A stretch of 64,000 bases of DNA from JAPOXR01 sp965116115 (GTDB lineage: Bacteria; Pseudomonadota; Alphaproteobacteria; Rhodobacterales; Rhodobacteraceae). Position 1 is the stretch's first letter. Each line of letters starts with the position of its first letter. The stretch is from contig OZ220486.1 of the NCBI GenBank assembly GCA_965116115.1, positions 2,604,001-2,668,000 of the forward strand, read 5' to 3'. Position numbers and translations under genes: made by a program. Positions 18,506-27,225 of the stretch are shown here, one piece after another. The notes under the pieces were generated by a model, which saw only the letters and a list, made by a program, of their open reading frames with translations, ran no database searches and was not told where the DNA came from.

Positions 18506-19859
18506 TAGTCTGTCATTGTTATATTGATGGATATAAGGAATGCAGTTTGATGCGCGCGTCTTCAGCGGTGAACCGCTGTTTGACCGGGGCCGGGTCGGCG
18601 TTGCGCGCTTTTTCCCATGCCGAAACATCGCAGCAGAGCGTCTCCCGGTCGGGAATGCGCCGGGACAGGCACTGACGGCTCAGCACGCTGATTCCGCTCT
18701 CGGCGATGTTCAGCCAGCTGCCGTGTTTCGGCATGTGATGAACTTCGAAACGCTCGTAGAGCCTGCTCGCCTGCTCCGGCGGAAAAGCGTAGTAAAGACT
18801 CGACAACTCATGCGTTGTCCATGGCTGGCACAATTTTTTGCCGGGGAAGTGAACGTCGGCGATGTCTCTGAGGAGCTCGGCGAAATCTTTCTTCGTCCGG
18901 CGGTCGGTGATTTTGACATTCCCTGGCCTGAAAGCGGCGCATGAACCATGAACAGATTCGCCGTCCCGTTGCGCTCGTATTCGCAGTCGAAGCGCGCCGG
19001 CCGGCCGGGAGCGGCAGGCAAAGCCGTGCGGACCTCCTTCGTCCGCTTTCTCAGAGCCTCGGCTGTGCACACTGGGACCTCGTCCTCGCTGAATTTCCGC
19101 TGACAGACCCTGAGCACATCCTCCATTGAGCATGCGAAGCCGCCGTTTTTCTCCGCCGGAATGCGCTGGCACCGCGTAAGGTGCGGTTTCAAATCGTTTT
19201 TTTAATGTCCTTCTTACCGTCTCCCGGGAAATGCTGTCAACGACATTCAACGCGACCAGCCGCTCGCCGAGCAGGGCCGGCGGCTGTGAGGAACGCCCTT
19301 CGGGAGGTTCCGAACAGGCGATCATCGTCAGCTTCGCCTCGCCCTCGCCGTCAAGCTTCGGAGGAACGCGGTTCGAATGCGGCCTTCGCTCCAAAGCCGC
19401 TGTACCCTCCTCGACGAAACGCCGGCGGAGCCGCTCGACAGTCGCCGTGCCGACCCCGACGGAATCGGCGGCGTCGGCATCGGCGCGCGCGCCGCTCTTC
19501 CGGTTCTCATCCGTAAGAAGAAGAATATGTGCCCGCCACCGCTCGGCCGAACCGCGGCCGGATGAAACGATCTCCTCTGATTCAACCCGTTCATGATCTT
19601 CGAGCCGAATGCGCTGTATCTTGCGTCCGATTTGTTCCTGTCAGTCCGTCATAGCTTCCCGCCTCTTGAATCGCCGCCGGCGCGAAACAGGCATCAGCCG
19701 CTGGATTCCTGCTCAGAATCCGGCTGAAACACCTGGCCGACAACATTTGTCTTCGTTCAGACTGAAGCTTCTGCTGCAACTTCAACGGAGTGTCAACACC
19801 GGAAATCAGGACGTCCTCCAAACTACAATTACCATCATTATCACTGTGTCAGACTACTA
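18506..19859 (-). mobile_element. IS630-family element (decayed but with both ends)
   Basis: Terminal inverted repeats begin TAGTCTG at both ends (18506 inwards, and 19859 inwards on the other strand), with TA at each edge as expected for IS630 targets. The transposase gene is on the minus strand and is broken. The two termini differ enough (one ...TCATTGTTATATTGATGG, the other ...ACACAGTGATAATGATGG) to serve as signatures for 5' and 3' remnants elsewhere in the window. Confidence 0.78.
18519..19640 (-). pseudogene. IS630-family transposase, multiply frameshifted
   Basis: Pieces in different minus-strand frames assemble in family order. A helix-turn-helix region reads VGVGTATVERLRRRFVEEG, then PPKLDGEGEAKL, SISRETVRRTLKK, a middle part with RFDCEYERNGTANLF, then VKITDRRTKKDFAELL, HMPKHGSWLNIAE and the tail RFTAEDARIKLHSLYPSI. 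At least two frameshifts separate them (near 19190 and 18940). The first catalytic Asp motif (CMDE in relatives) reads CTAEA here, and the second region is also altered. It is inactive, and other remnants in the window can be aligned to it. Confidence 0.8.
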
Positions 19860-19920
19860 GAAGTCAAACATGGCAGGATTGATAACACAGGCGGGTTGAG
19901 AGCAGAAACCCGACATCACG
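19858..19920 (+). mobile_element. IS630 5'-terminal remnant
   Basis: Starts TAGAAGTCAAACATGGCAG and continues with sequence similar to the left ends at 25058 and 31799. No matching 3' end lies nearby. It directly abuts the IS630 element ending at 19859, sharing the TA. Confidence 0.5.
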
Positions 19921-20132
19921 GCGGAACCGCCGAAAGAAGACTGGGATTACCGTAAACGGAACAGCGGTGCTGAATAGGCCTGTCTTACTCGCGGCTTGGG
20001 CAATCAGGTATGTGAATCCCGAAGAAATTACGCGACCGTCCAAGCACATCTCCTTGCCGCATGCGCGGGCCGCGATGTTGGCAAATCCGCGGCTGCTGCA
20101 ATATACTGGTGAATATTTGAACAGGAAATGAG

Positions 20133-20720
20133 ATGCGCGGAGCACAAATCACCCGGTCAACGACGGAAACCTGCATTTCGGCCGAGATCAAGCTCGATGG
20201 CACAGGCGCCTGCCAAGTCGAAACGGGCGTTGGATTCTTTGACCATATGCTGGAGCAGTTCGCCCGCCATTCTCTGATGGATTTCAAGATCAGCGCCAAG
20301 GGCGATCTCCATGTCGACGACCATCACTGCGCAGAAGATACCGGAATCGTGCTGGGCCAGGCGCTGGCCGAAGCGCTGGGTGACAAGCGGGGTATCCGCC
20401 GCTACGGATTCTGGAGCCTCCCCATGGACGATGCCTGGGTCGACACCGCACTTGATCTGTCCGGGAGGCCGTTCTTGAATTGGAAGGTCGAATTTCCGGC
20501 AGAGAAGATCGGACAATTCGACACTGATCTGGTGCGGGAATTTTTTCAGGCTTTCGCCTCATGCGGAGGGATCACCCTGCATGTTGAATTGCGCCGCGGA
20601 TTCAACAGCCACCATATAGCCGAAGCGACATTCAAATCCGCGGCGCGCGCCCTGCGCATGGCCGTGGAAACCGACAGCCGGGCGGCAGGGACTATCCCTT
20701 CGACGAAAGAGACGCTCTGA
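20133..20720 (+). CDS. hisB: Imidazoleglycerol-phosphate dehydratase
   Basis: HisB dehydrates imidazoleglycerol phosphate to imidazole acetol phosphate in histidine synthesis. It has 195 residues, the monofunctional size. Metal-binding motifs are FDHMLEQFARH, DDHHCAEDTG and SHHIAEATFK, all complete. The ATG at 20133 is preceded by AGGA at suitable spacing. It is the first gene of a tight five-gene cluster; hisH follows after 2 bases. Upstream lie IS630 termini, whereas many alphaproteobacteria have hslV here. The promoter must lie in the 270 bp before it, and I see no clear box. Confidence 0.95.
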   Translation: MRGAQITRSTTETCISAEIKLDGTGACQVETGVGFFDHMLEQFARHSLMDFKISAKGDLHVDDHHCAEDTGIVLGQALAEALGDKRGIRRYGFWSLPMDDAWVDTALDLSGRPFLNWKVEFPAEKIGQFDTDLVREFFQAFASCGGITLHVELRRGFNSHHIAEATFKSAARALRMAVETDSRAAGTIPSTKETL

Positions 20721-20722
20721 AA

Positions 20723-21361
20723 ATGCGGACGGTCATTGTCGATTACAGTTCGGGGAATCTTCACTCCGCGGAGAAAGCGTTCCGTAAAATGGCTGCGGAA
20801 TCGGCGGCGGGAGACATTCTTTTGTCTTCACAACCCGAAGATGTCGCGGAGGCCGACCGGGTGGTCCTGCCGGGTGTCGGCGCGTTCGCCGACTGCCGCC
20901 GGGGACTGGCCGAAAACGGACTGGACGAGGCTCTTCTTGTTTCTGTAGCCGGCAGAGGCGTGCCGTTCCTGGGAATATGCGTCGGCATGCAGCTGATGGC
21001 TTCGGTTGGTTATGAGCACGGCAAGACTGAAGGATTCAACTGGATTCCCGGAGAAGTCAGGCCGCTTAAGCGGATAAATCATGACATGAAGATTCCTCAT
21101 ATGGGCTGGAACGAACTGATCATTACGAACAGCCATCCGCTCTTCGATGGAATCAACGGCGGAACGGACGTGTATTTCGTGCATTCCTACCAACTGGTTC
21201 CCGAATCCGGGAATCACCTCATCGCCCGAACCGAATACGGCGGCGGCATCACCGCCGCCGTAGCCGACGGGAATCTCGCCGGGACGCAGTTTCACCCCGA
21301 AAAAAGCCAAGCCGCCGGCCTCAGGATCATCGGCAATTTCCTGGCTTGGAACCCGGGTTGA
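20723..21361 (+). CDS. hisH: Imidazole glycerol phosphate synthase, glutaminase subunit
   Basis: HisH releases ammonia from glutamine and channels it to HisF. It has 212 residues, a class I glutamine amidotransferase. The nucleophile Cys is in LGICVGMQLM, and the His-Glu pair in QFHPEKSQ near the C-terminus. The N-terminal VDYSSGNLHS is typical. It begins 2 bases after hisB and ends 7 bases before hisA. Intact. Confidence 0.95.
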   Translation: MRTVIVDYSSGNLHSAEKAFRKMAAESAAGDILLSSQPEDVAEADRVVLPGVGAFADCRRGLAENGLDEALLVSVAGRGVPFLGICVGMQLMASVGYEHGKTEGFNWIPGEVRPLKRINHDMKIPHMGWNELIITNSHPLFDGINGGTDVYFVHSYQLVPESGNHLIARTEYGGGITAAVADGNLAGTQFHPEKSQAAGLRIIGNFLAWNPG

Positions 21362-21368
21362 CGAAGCG

Positions 21369-22106
21369 GTGATTCTGTATCCGGCCATAGACCTGCAGGC
21401 GGGGAAGTGTGTTCGGCTTGTCAGAGGACAAGCGGACACAGCCACCATCTACAACGAGAGCCCGGCCGCACAGGCCGCGGATTTCGCGGAGAGCGGGTGC
21501 TCATGGCTTCATGTTGTTGATCTTGACGGCGCATTCGAGGGGTCAGCGCGGAATGCCAGGTCCGTGGCGGACATATTGGCTGAAATATCGGTGCCGGTGC
21601 AGCTTGGCGGCGGAATCAGGGACATTGCTGCGGTCGAACGCTGGCTGGGCGAAGGCGTCGCACGGGTTGTGCTCGGCACCGCCGCGGTGGAAAAGCCCGA
21701 TCTGGTCAGGGACGCCGCCCGCTCGTTTCCCGGTCAGGTGGCCATCGGAATCGATGCCAGGAAGGGGTATGCGGCAACCCGAGGATGGATCTCAGACTCA
21801 CGCGTCCCGGCAGTCGAACTGGCGCGGCGGTTCGAAGACTGCGGAGTCTGCGCTGTTATCTATACCGACATCGACCGCGACGGAGTCAAAGCCGGGCCGA
21901 ATACCGCGGCGACAGGCGCTCTCGCGGAAAGTGTGTCGATACCCGTGATCTCCTCCGGCGGCATATCATCAGAGTCCGATCTGAGAAATCTGCGGAATTC
22001 CTGCGGAAAACTGCAAGGCGCTATCGTGGGACGAGCGCTGTACGATGGATCGTTAAAGGTCGCGGACGCTCTTGCGGCATTGAACGGCGGCGGAGAGGCA
22101 AGATGA
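21369..22106 (+). CDS. hisA: ProFAR isomerase (HisA)
   Basis: HisA isomerises N'-[(5'-phosphoribosyl)formimino]-AICAR-ribonucleotide, the step before HisF/HisH. It is a 245-residue TIM barrel starting with GTG (MILYPAIDLQAGKCVRLVRG). Catalytic Asp residues are in PAIDLQ and YTDIDRDG, and phosphate-binding loops in QLGGGIRD and SSGGISSE. A 91-bp gap follows before hisF, the only real gap in the cluster; I see no gene in it. Confidence 0.95.
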   Translation: MILYPAIDLQAGKCVRLVRGQADTATIYNESPAAQAADFAESGCSWLHVVDLDGAFEGSARNARSVADILAEISVPVQLGGGIRDIAAVERWLGEGVARVVLGTAAVEKPDLVRDAARSFPGQVAIGIDARKGYAATRGWISDSRVPAVELARRFEDCGVCAVIYTDIDRDGVKAGPNTAATGALAESVSIPVISSGGISSESDLRNLRNSCGKLQGAIVGRALYDGSLKVADALAALNGGGEAR

Positions 22107-22197
22107 TCCGCCGCTGCGCCAAATACATGCGGCGTATGCGCGGGGATCGACGGCGATTCCCGACGCGTTTCTGACAGGCGGCGACAGGCGGGCCGGA

Positions 22198-22959
22198 ATG
22201 TTGAAGATCCGTATTATCCCCTGCTTGGACGTCAAAGACGGCCGAGTCGTCAAAGGCGTGAATTTCGTCGGCCTGCGGGACGCAGGCGACCCGGTCGAAG
22301 CTGCGCGAAAATACGATGCTGAAGGAGCTGACGAACTGTGCTTTCTGGACATTTCAGCCTCCCGGGAAAACCGCGGCACGCTTTTCGGCCTCGTCTCGCG
22401 CACTGCCGAATGCTGCTTCATGCCGCTGACCGTGGGCGGAGGCGTCAGAAACGAGTTTGATGTTGAAGCCCTGCTCCGCGCCGGCGCTGACAAAGTTTCA
22501 TTCAACACCGCCGCAGTTCAGGACACCGGCTGCATCGAGAAATCTGCCGCCCGTTTCGGCAACCAGTGCATTGTCACGGCAATTGACGCCAAGTCTGCCG
22601 GGCAGGACCGCTGGGAGATTTTCACTCACGGAGGAAGCATGCGCACGGGAATCGACGCTCTCGAATTCGCGCGCGAGGTCCAAGACCGGGGAGCCGGAGA
22701 AATCCTGCTGACCAGCATGGACAGCGACGGCACCAAGGCCGGCTTTGATCTGAAACTGACCCGCGCTGTGGCGGAAGCGGTTTCCGTGCCGGTGATCGCA
22801 TCCGGCGGTGTCGGCGACCTGCGGCATCTTGTTGAAGGCGTGACCCTGGGGAAGGCTTCGGCCGTGCTGGCGGCATCGATTTTTCATTTCGGGACATACT
22901 CCATCCAGGAAGCGAAAACGCATATGGCGGAAGCGGGAATTCCGGTGCGACAGCCATGA
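22198..22959 (+). CDS. hisF: Imidazole glycerol phosphate synthase, cyclase subunit
   Basis: HisF uses ammonia from HisH to form imidazole glycerol phosphate and AICAR. It is a 253-residue TIM barrel with both catalytic Asp residues (IPCLDVKDGRVVKG and TSMDSDGTKAG). Phosphate loops are LTVGGGVR and IASGGVGD. Its stop overlaps the hisE start (ATGA), so translation is coupled. Confidence 0.95.
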   Translation: MLKIRIIPCLDVKDGRVVKGVNFVGLRDAGDPVEAARKYDAEGADELCFLDISASRENRGTLFGLVSRTAECCFMPLTVGGGVRNEFDVEALLRAGADKVSFNTAAVQDTGCIEKSAARFGNQCIVTAIDAKSAGQDRWEIFTHGGSMRTGIDALEFAREVQDRGAGEILLTSMDSDGTKAGFDLKLTRAVAEAVSVPVIASGGVGDLRHLVEGVTLGKASAVLAASIFHFGTYSIQEAKTHMAEAGIPVRQP

Positions 22960-23276
22960 ACACGCTCGAGAACCTCGAATCAATTATCGCGAACCGCAGC
23001 GGCGGCGGAACCGGCGAGTCTTGGACCGCCAAACTGCTTGCGGGCGGACGGAAACGCTGTGCGCAGAAATTCGGCGAGGAAGCTGTGGAGACAGTCTTGG
23101 CCGGCGCCGCCGGTTCCAAATCCGACCTGATCAACGAAGCGTCGGACACTCTTTATCACCTGCTGGTTCTGCTCAAGGCCAACGGCGTCAGCCTGAACGA
23201 GGTGCTTGAAGAACTTGAACGCCGCCGGGGAGAATCCGGCATTGCCGAAAAACGCGCCCGAAAGGAGGACGGCTGA
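22956..23276 (+). CDS. hisE: Phosphoribosyl-ATP pyrophosphatase
   Basis: HisE hydrolyses phosphoribosyl-ATP, the second step of histidine synthesis. It has 106 residues and is all-helical, with the MazG-like metal-binding pattern KFGEEAVETVLA and NEASDTLYHLLVLL. It overlaps hisF by 4 bp and ends the cluster. The separate HisE (not fused to HisI) and its last position are typical of alphaproteobacteria. About 240 bp of apparently gene-free DNA follow before a convergent gene. Confidence 0.93.
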   Translation: MNTLENLESIIANRSGGGTGESWTAKLLAGGRKRCAQKFGEEAVETVLAGAAGSKSDLINEASDTLYHLLVLLKANGVSLNEVLEELERRRGESGIAEKRARKEDG

Positions 23277-23517
23277 ACCGGAAACAAGATCCTTGCCGTG
23301 GGTTTCCGCAGCCGATTGCCGTTTGCGGCAGCGACGAATCCAGCCTCTGGTCAATGTCAGATCAAGGAACACGCAGCCGCCCCGCCGCGAAAACGGGATC
23401 ATGGCCGGCGGTCCGTCGCGATTCAGTGCGCTTTCCCGGAATTTGTCCGCACCGGCAAACCAAACCCATTCAGACCGCTGATCAATTGAATCTCTTCGGG
23501 AACGGTTTGCCCTGCCG

Positions 23518-24672
23518 TCATGCCCAAAGACTTTCAGTGGCGATACGGGCGCCTTCTGCCAAGGCGGCGAGTTTTGCCCAGACAATGCGGCTGTCGACTT
23601 CGGTTTTGTATGTCGCCTGACTGGAAAAACCGCAGTCGGCGCCGGCGATGACATTTTCACGGCCGACATGGCCGGCGAACCGCCTGATCCGCTCGGCGAC
23701 ATATTCCGGATGTTCTATAACGCTGGTCGAATGCGTGATCACGCCGGGCATGAGAATTTTCCCTTCCGGCAGTCTGACATCTTCCCAAAGGCGGTGCTCA
23801 TGCTCGTGCCGGGGATTGCCGGCCTCAAACGAATATGCGGCGGCGTTGATCCGCAGCACCTCACCGGCCATCATCGGCATATCCGGCTCATGCACCCGCG
23901 GCCCCTGATTGATTCCATAGCAGGTATGGTAACGGATTTTTTCCTGCGGAATTCCTCTGATTGAATGATTGACCGTGTCCACGAACAGGCCGGCTTTGGC
24001 GGCGCGCTCTTTCTCGTCCAGCGATTCGTCCATATAAACATTGGGCAGGAAAGGGTCGTCAACCTGAAGCAGGAAGCCCGCGTCGACAATCGCATTATAT
24101 TCCACGGCCAGCGCGTCCGCGACCGCGTACATATACTCTTCATGGCTGGAATAATATTCATTGAAACCCACGCCTGTCACTGCAGCGCAAGGCATGAACG
24201 CTTCTTCGGCGCCATGCCTTTCGCAAGACGAGCGCAAGTTTTCCAGATCCTTCCGCAACGCCTCTTGGCCGACGTATCGGACCGGTCCGACACAGCACAC
24301 GGGATGTGCCGGAGCGATAGACCCGCCCAGATGCATCCGGCGGAAGTATTCCTCATAGAATTCAGGAAACGCGGCTTTTTCCGCAGCATAGTAGCCCGTG
24401 TCATGTCCAGGCCTCTGCTCAAAGCCGGTCAACCGCTCCTCAATATAGACCGCATGCCCCGGCTTCGACATCTCGCCGTCGGCAACAATATCAATTCCAG
24501 CCTTGACCTGCTTGGCGACCACGCGGTCAACCGCAGACGAAACCATGGCGTCAAGCTCGCCTTGATCAAAATCGCCGCCCTCAATGCGGGCCTTGAGGAT
24601 ATCCAGCAAATCGTGCGGGCGCGGCAGGCTGCCGACATGCGATGTGAGTATACGGTCTGTGCTGCGCCTCAT
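23518..24672 (-). CDS. Cobalamin-independent methionine synthase II-like protein
   Basis: A 384-residue TIM barrel related to the C-terminal catalytic half of MetE. Zinc ligands are visible as YHTCYG (His and Cys), a Glu in SFEAGNPRHEHE, and a Cys in AGADCGFSS. The N-terminal half of MetE, which binds the folate substrate, is absent. Such stand-alone proteins may transfer methyl groups from other donors or resemble epoxyalkane:CoM transferases, so the substrate is open. Two ATGs compete: 24672 is favoured because AAGGAAGG sits 7 bases before it, while it is only 1 base before the one at 24678. It is convergent with hisE and intact. Confidence 0.85.
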   Translation of the reverse strand: MRRSTDRILTSHVGSLPRPHDLLDILKARIEGGDFDQGELDAMVSSAVDRVVAKQVKAGIDIVADGEMSKPGHAVYIEERLTGFEQRPGHDTGYYAAEKAAFPEFYEEYFRRMHLGGSIAPAHPVCCVGPVRYVGQEALRKDLENLRSSCERHGAEEAFMPCAAVTGVGFNEYYSSHEEYMYAVADALAVEYNAIVDAGFLLQVDDPFLPNVYMDESLDEKERAAKAGLFVDTVNHSIRGIPQEKIRYHTCYGINQGPRVHEPDMPMMAGEVLRINAAAYSFEAGNPRHEHEHRLWEDVRLPEGKILMPGVITHSTSVIEHPEYVAERIRRFAGHVGRENVIAGADCGFSSQATYKTEVDSRIVWAKLAALAEGARIATESLWA

Positions 24673-24894
24673 TGTCATGCCTTCCTTGATTTGAATACTT
24701 TGATCATTCGCAAATTTTCCATGTAGTCGTCGCCGAGTCAATCTGATGTCCGGAAAATCCCCGGACAGCTTTCATTCCGCGGAGATGGGAGCAAACGCAC
24801 AATCCGTGGATCTGTTCAGATCGCTTCCAACAAGCAAATCCTGGCCGGAAGAGCCGCCGGCTTTTCGAAGCGGCGGCGGTTATCAATCTGATCA

Positions 24895-24990
24895 CGCATC
24901 GGGAAGCAGATAACTCATTTGAATCAAACCAAGGACAATTCCATCAGGGTTTGTCCACAGGGGTGCATGCGGCGCGAGGCTGCAGCCAAT
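24895..24990 (+). repeat. Dispersed repeat, copy 1
   Basis: About 70-95 bp similar to 52720-52808; both contain aaaccaagga, then tccacagggg and ggcgcgaggctg. The origin is unknown. Both copies lie next to IS630 remnants, so the repeat may be part of, or a target for, that family. Confidence 0.55.
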
Positions 24991-25057
24991 TTTTGTTTCA
25001 TTGCCGATCTGCAGCCGCGCCATCCTCTCGCGGCTGCCCCAGTGCTTGGCGGCAGCC

Positions 25058-25187
25058 TAGCAGTCGAACATGGCAGGATTGATGGCACTGGCGGATTAGG
25101 AGCAGCAGCCGGACGTTAAACTCGTCACATGTCGGGCGCGTCTACTTCGTTCTTTTTATCCATCAACACAACAAAGACAGACTACTA
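25058..25187 (+). mobile_element. Miniature element derived from IS630 (about 130 bp)
   Basis: It has a 5' IS630 terminus at the left (TAGCAGTCGAACATGGCAG) and a 3' terminus at the right (ending gacagactacTA). The last coding triplets of a transposase remain (ARLLRSFYPS). TA lies at each edge. A second copy with the same layout, split by an IS1595-type element, is at 33658-34821. It is an internally deleted, non-autonomous derivative. Confidence 0.7.
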
Positions 25188-25394
25188 GCCGCCCCGTCTA
25201 GCGGGCGAGTCCGCGGGCTGCCGCCGACTGCGGGCTGCCGGGTCTCCGCCGCGAAGCCCCTTTGCGAAAACCGCTTTTCTTCAGCGGCTGAATCCGGCGA
25301 CTGCCATATCGGGCCAAGCAGCTATAGTTCAACGGCATGCGATTCCATACGTCGTTGTTCCGTACAGAGCGTGTTGAACCAGCTTGATCTGCCA

Positions 25395-25453
25395 TGATAT
25401 CTTGAATCGTAACATGGGTGCTGCCGTTAATCCCGCTGTGTCAGACTGCTAAC
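25395..25453 (-). mobile_element. IS630 5'-terminal remnant
   Basis: The reverse complement from 25453 reads TTAGCAGTCTGACACAGC followed by a diverged continuation, matching the 5' end of the element at 19859. No 3' partner was found. The flanking DNA from 25188 to 25598 holds no other recognisable feature. Confidence 0.45.
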
Positions 25454-25598
25454 TGCCGATCGAGGCAAAAATGACTCCGCTGTCTCACTCCGGTCAAGCG
25501 CGGCGAATCGGGTTTATTGCCAGGACGGCTCTGCCGCCGCAACCTGCGCCGGCGGCGGATTCTTCCGTCGGCGCCGCTCAGTTGAAGGAGCGAATCAG

Positions 25599-27017
25599 TT
25601 GGACGGATTTACAGGCAAAAGTCTGACTGCCGCCGAAAAGGTCCGGATATTGATCGGAAAAGCCCGGGCGGCCATGAACAGCATAAGCGGCTGCGGGCAG
25701 CAGCGGATTGACGATGCCGTAACTGCGTTGGCTTGGTCCCTGTACAAACCGAAACATGCGGAACTGCTTGCCGGAATGGCGGTCAGAGATACCGGTCTTG
25801 GCGACGTCGAGTCCAAAATCACAAAAAACACGCGCAAGACTTTCGGCACATTGCGGGATCTTCTGCGGGCCCGGACTGTCGGGCTGATCAGCGAAGATCC
25901 GGAGGCGGGCATTGCGTATTTCGGCAAACCCGTCGGCGTGGTCGGAGCGGTATGTCCGTCGACAAACCCAAGCGCCACGCCGGTGAACAAGGCGATGATG
26001 GCCGTCAAGGGCGGCAACGCGATCATCATCGCGCCGTCGCCGGCGGGGTACCAGACCGCCGTGAAATGCGTCGAACTCATGCGTTCGGAACTGTCGAAAG
26101 CAGAACATCCAGAGGACCTGGTGCAGCTTCTGCCGCCGCCGGCGGACAAAGAACTCGCCCAGGAACTGATGAAACAGGCTGATCTGGCCGTGGTCACCGG
26201 ATCGCAGGACAATGTCCGCCGGGCCATGCGCTCCGGTACGCCTGCGATCGGCGTCGGCGCCGGAAATGTCCCGGTTATCATTGATGCGAACGCAGATATC
26301 GAAGATGCTGCTGACAAGATCGCCCGGTCGAAAACCTTCGACAACGCGACATCATGTTCATCGGAAAACTCGGTCATCATCCTCGACTCGGTCTACGATC
26401 ACGCGGTCAACGCTCTGCAAAGCGCGGGAGGCTGGCTCTGCAGTCCGGAGGAGCGCCGATCTGTCCGGGAAACCCACTGGTTGAACGGCAAGTTGAACCG
26501 GCAAGTTATCGCTAAGGACGCCGCCGTTCTGGCCGAACTGTTCGGGCTGCGTCCGGCTGCGTATTCACGCCGCTTTTTCATGGTCGAGGAAAACGCCGTC
26601 GGCGGACAAGGGAGTTTCGCGGACGAAAAGCTCTCGCTGGTCATGACCCTGTACCGCGCCGACGATTTTGCCGATGCCGTGGGCATCGCCGCCGCGGTTC
26701 TTGATGTGAAGGGGAAAGGCCATTCCGTCGGAATTCATACCCGTGACATGCGGAATGCACGGCATCTGGCCGAAAACGCGGATGTGGTCCGGGTTCTTGT
26801 CAATCAGGCGCACGCTTTCGGCGCCGGCGGCGGATTCGACAACTCTCTGCCGTTCACGCTGTCGATGGGCGGCGGAACATGGGCGGGCAACAATCTCGGC
26901 GATAATCTGAATTACCGCTGTTTTATCAATGTCACTCGTCTTGTCACGGCAATTCCGGAAGACAAGCCTTCCGAAGCGGAACTGTTCGGCGGCTATTGGG
27001 AAAGGTTCGGAAAATAA
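25599..27017 (+). CDS. CoA-acylating aldehyde dehydrogenase, probably sulfoacetaldehyde dehydrogenase
   Basis: A 472-residue member of the acylating aldehyde dehydrogenase group, which oxidises an aldehyde to an acyl-CoA with NAD(P). The nucleophile Cys is in ATSCSSENSVI, and cofactor-loop segments are VTGSQDNVRRAM and GVGAGNVPVIID. The overall pattern resembles SauS, the acylating sulfoacetaldehyde dehydrogenase of sulfoacetate use, but AdhE/EutE-like enzymes share it, so the substrate is an inference. It begins with TTG at 25599, preceded by AAGGAG 9 bases upstream; no in-frame ATG is nearby. No sulfonate genes lie beside it; the neighbour is a convergent glycosidase gene. Confidence 0.78.
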   Translation: MDGFTGKSLTAAEKVRILIGKARAAMNSISGCGQQRIDDAVTALAWSLYKPKHAELLAGMAVRDTGLGDVESKITKNTRKTFGTLRDLLRARTVGLISEDPEAGIAYFGKPVGVVGAVCPSTNPSATPVNKAMMAVKGGNAIIIAPSPAGYQTAVKCVELMRSELSKAEHPEDLVQLLPPPADKELAQELMKQADLAVVTGSQDNVRRAMRSGTPAIGVGAGNVPVIIDANADIEDAADKIARSKTFDNATSCSSENSVIILDSVYDHAVNALQSAGGWLCSPEERRSVRETHWLNGKLNRQVIAKDAAVLAELFGLRPAAYSRRFFMVEENAVGGQGSFADEKLSLVMTLYRADDFADAVGIAAAVLDVKGKGHSVGIHTRDMRNARHLAENADVVRVLVNQAHAFGAGGGFDNSLPFTLSMGGGTWAGNNLGDNLNYRCFINVTRLVTAIPEDKPSEAELFGGYWERFGK

Positions 27018-27225
27018 CTTCAGGACAAAGGCTGTGGAATCCCGTCTTTTGCTCCGAAAGCTGACCTGTCCGAACGGCTGCTGGCTCAGAACTGAAAGGG
27101 CCGAGGCATTAAAGCCCGCCGCCTTCAAGACAACAGCCGGGGCAGGCCGGCGGCATGACAACCGATCCCGCGAACTTCACTGATCGGAGATGCCACGCTT
27201 CGCCGCAGCAAACGAAACGTGGGAT

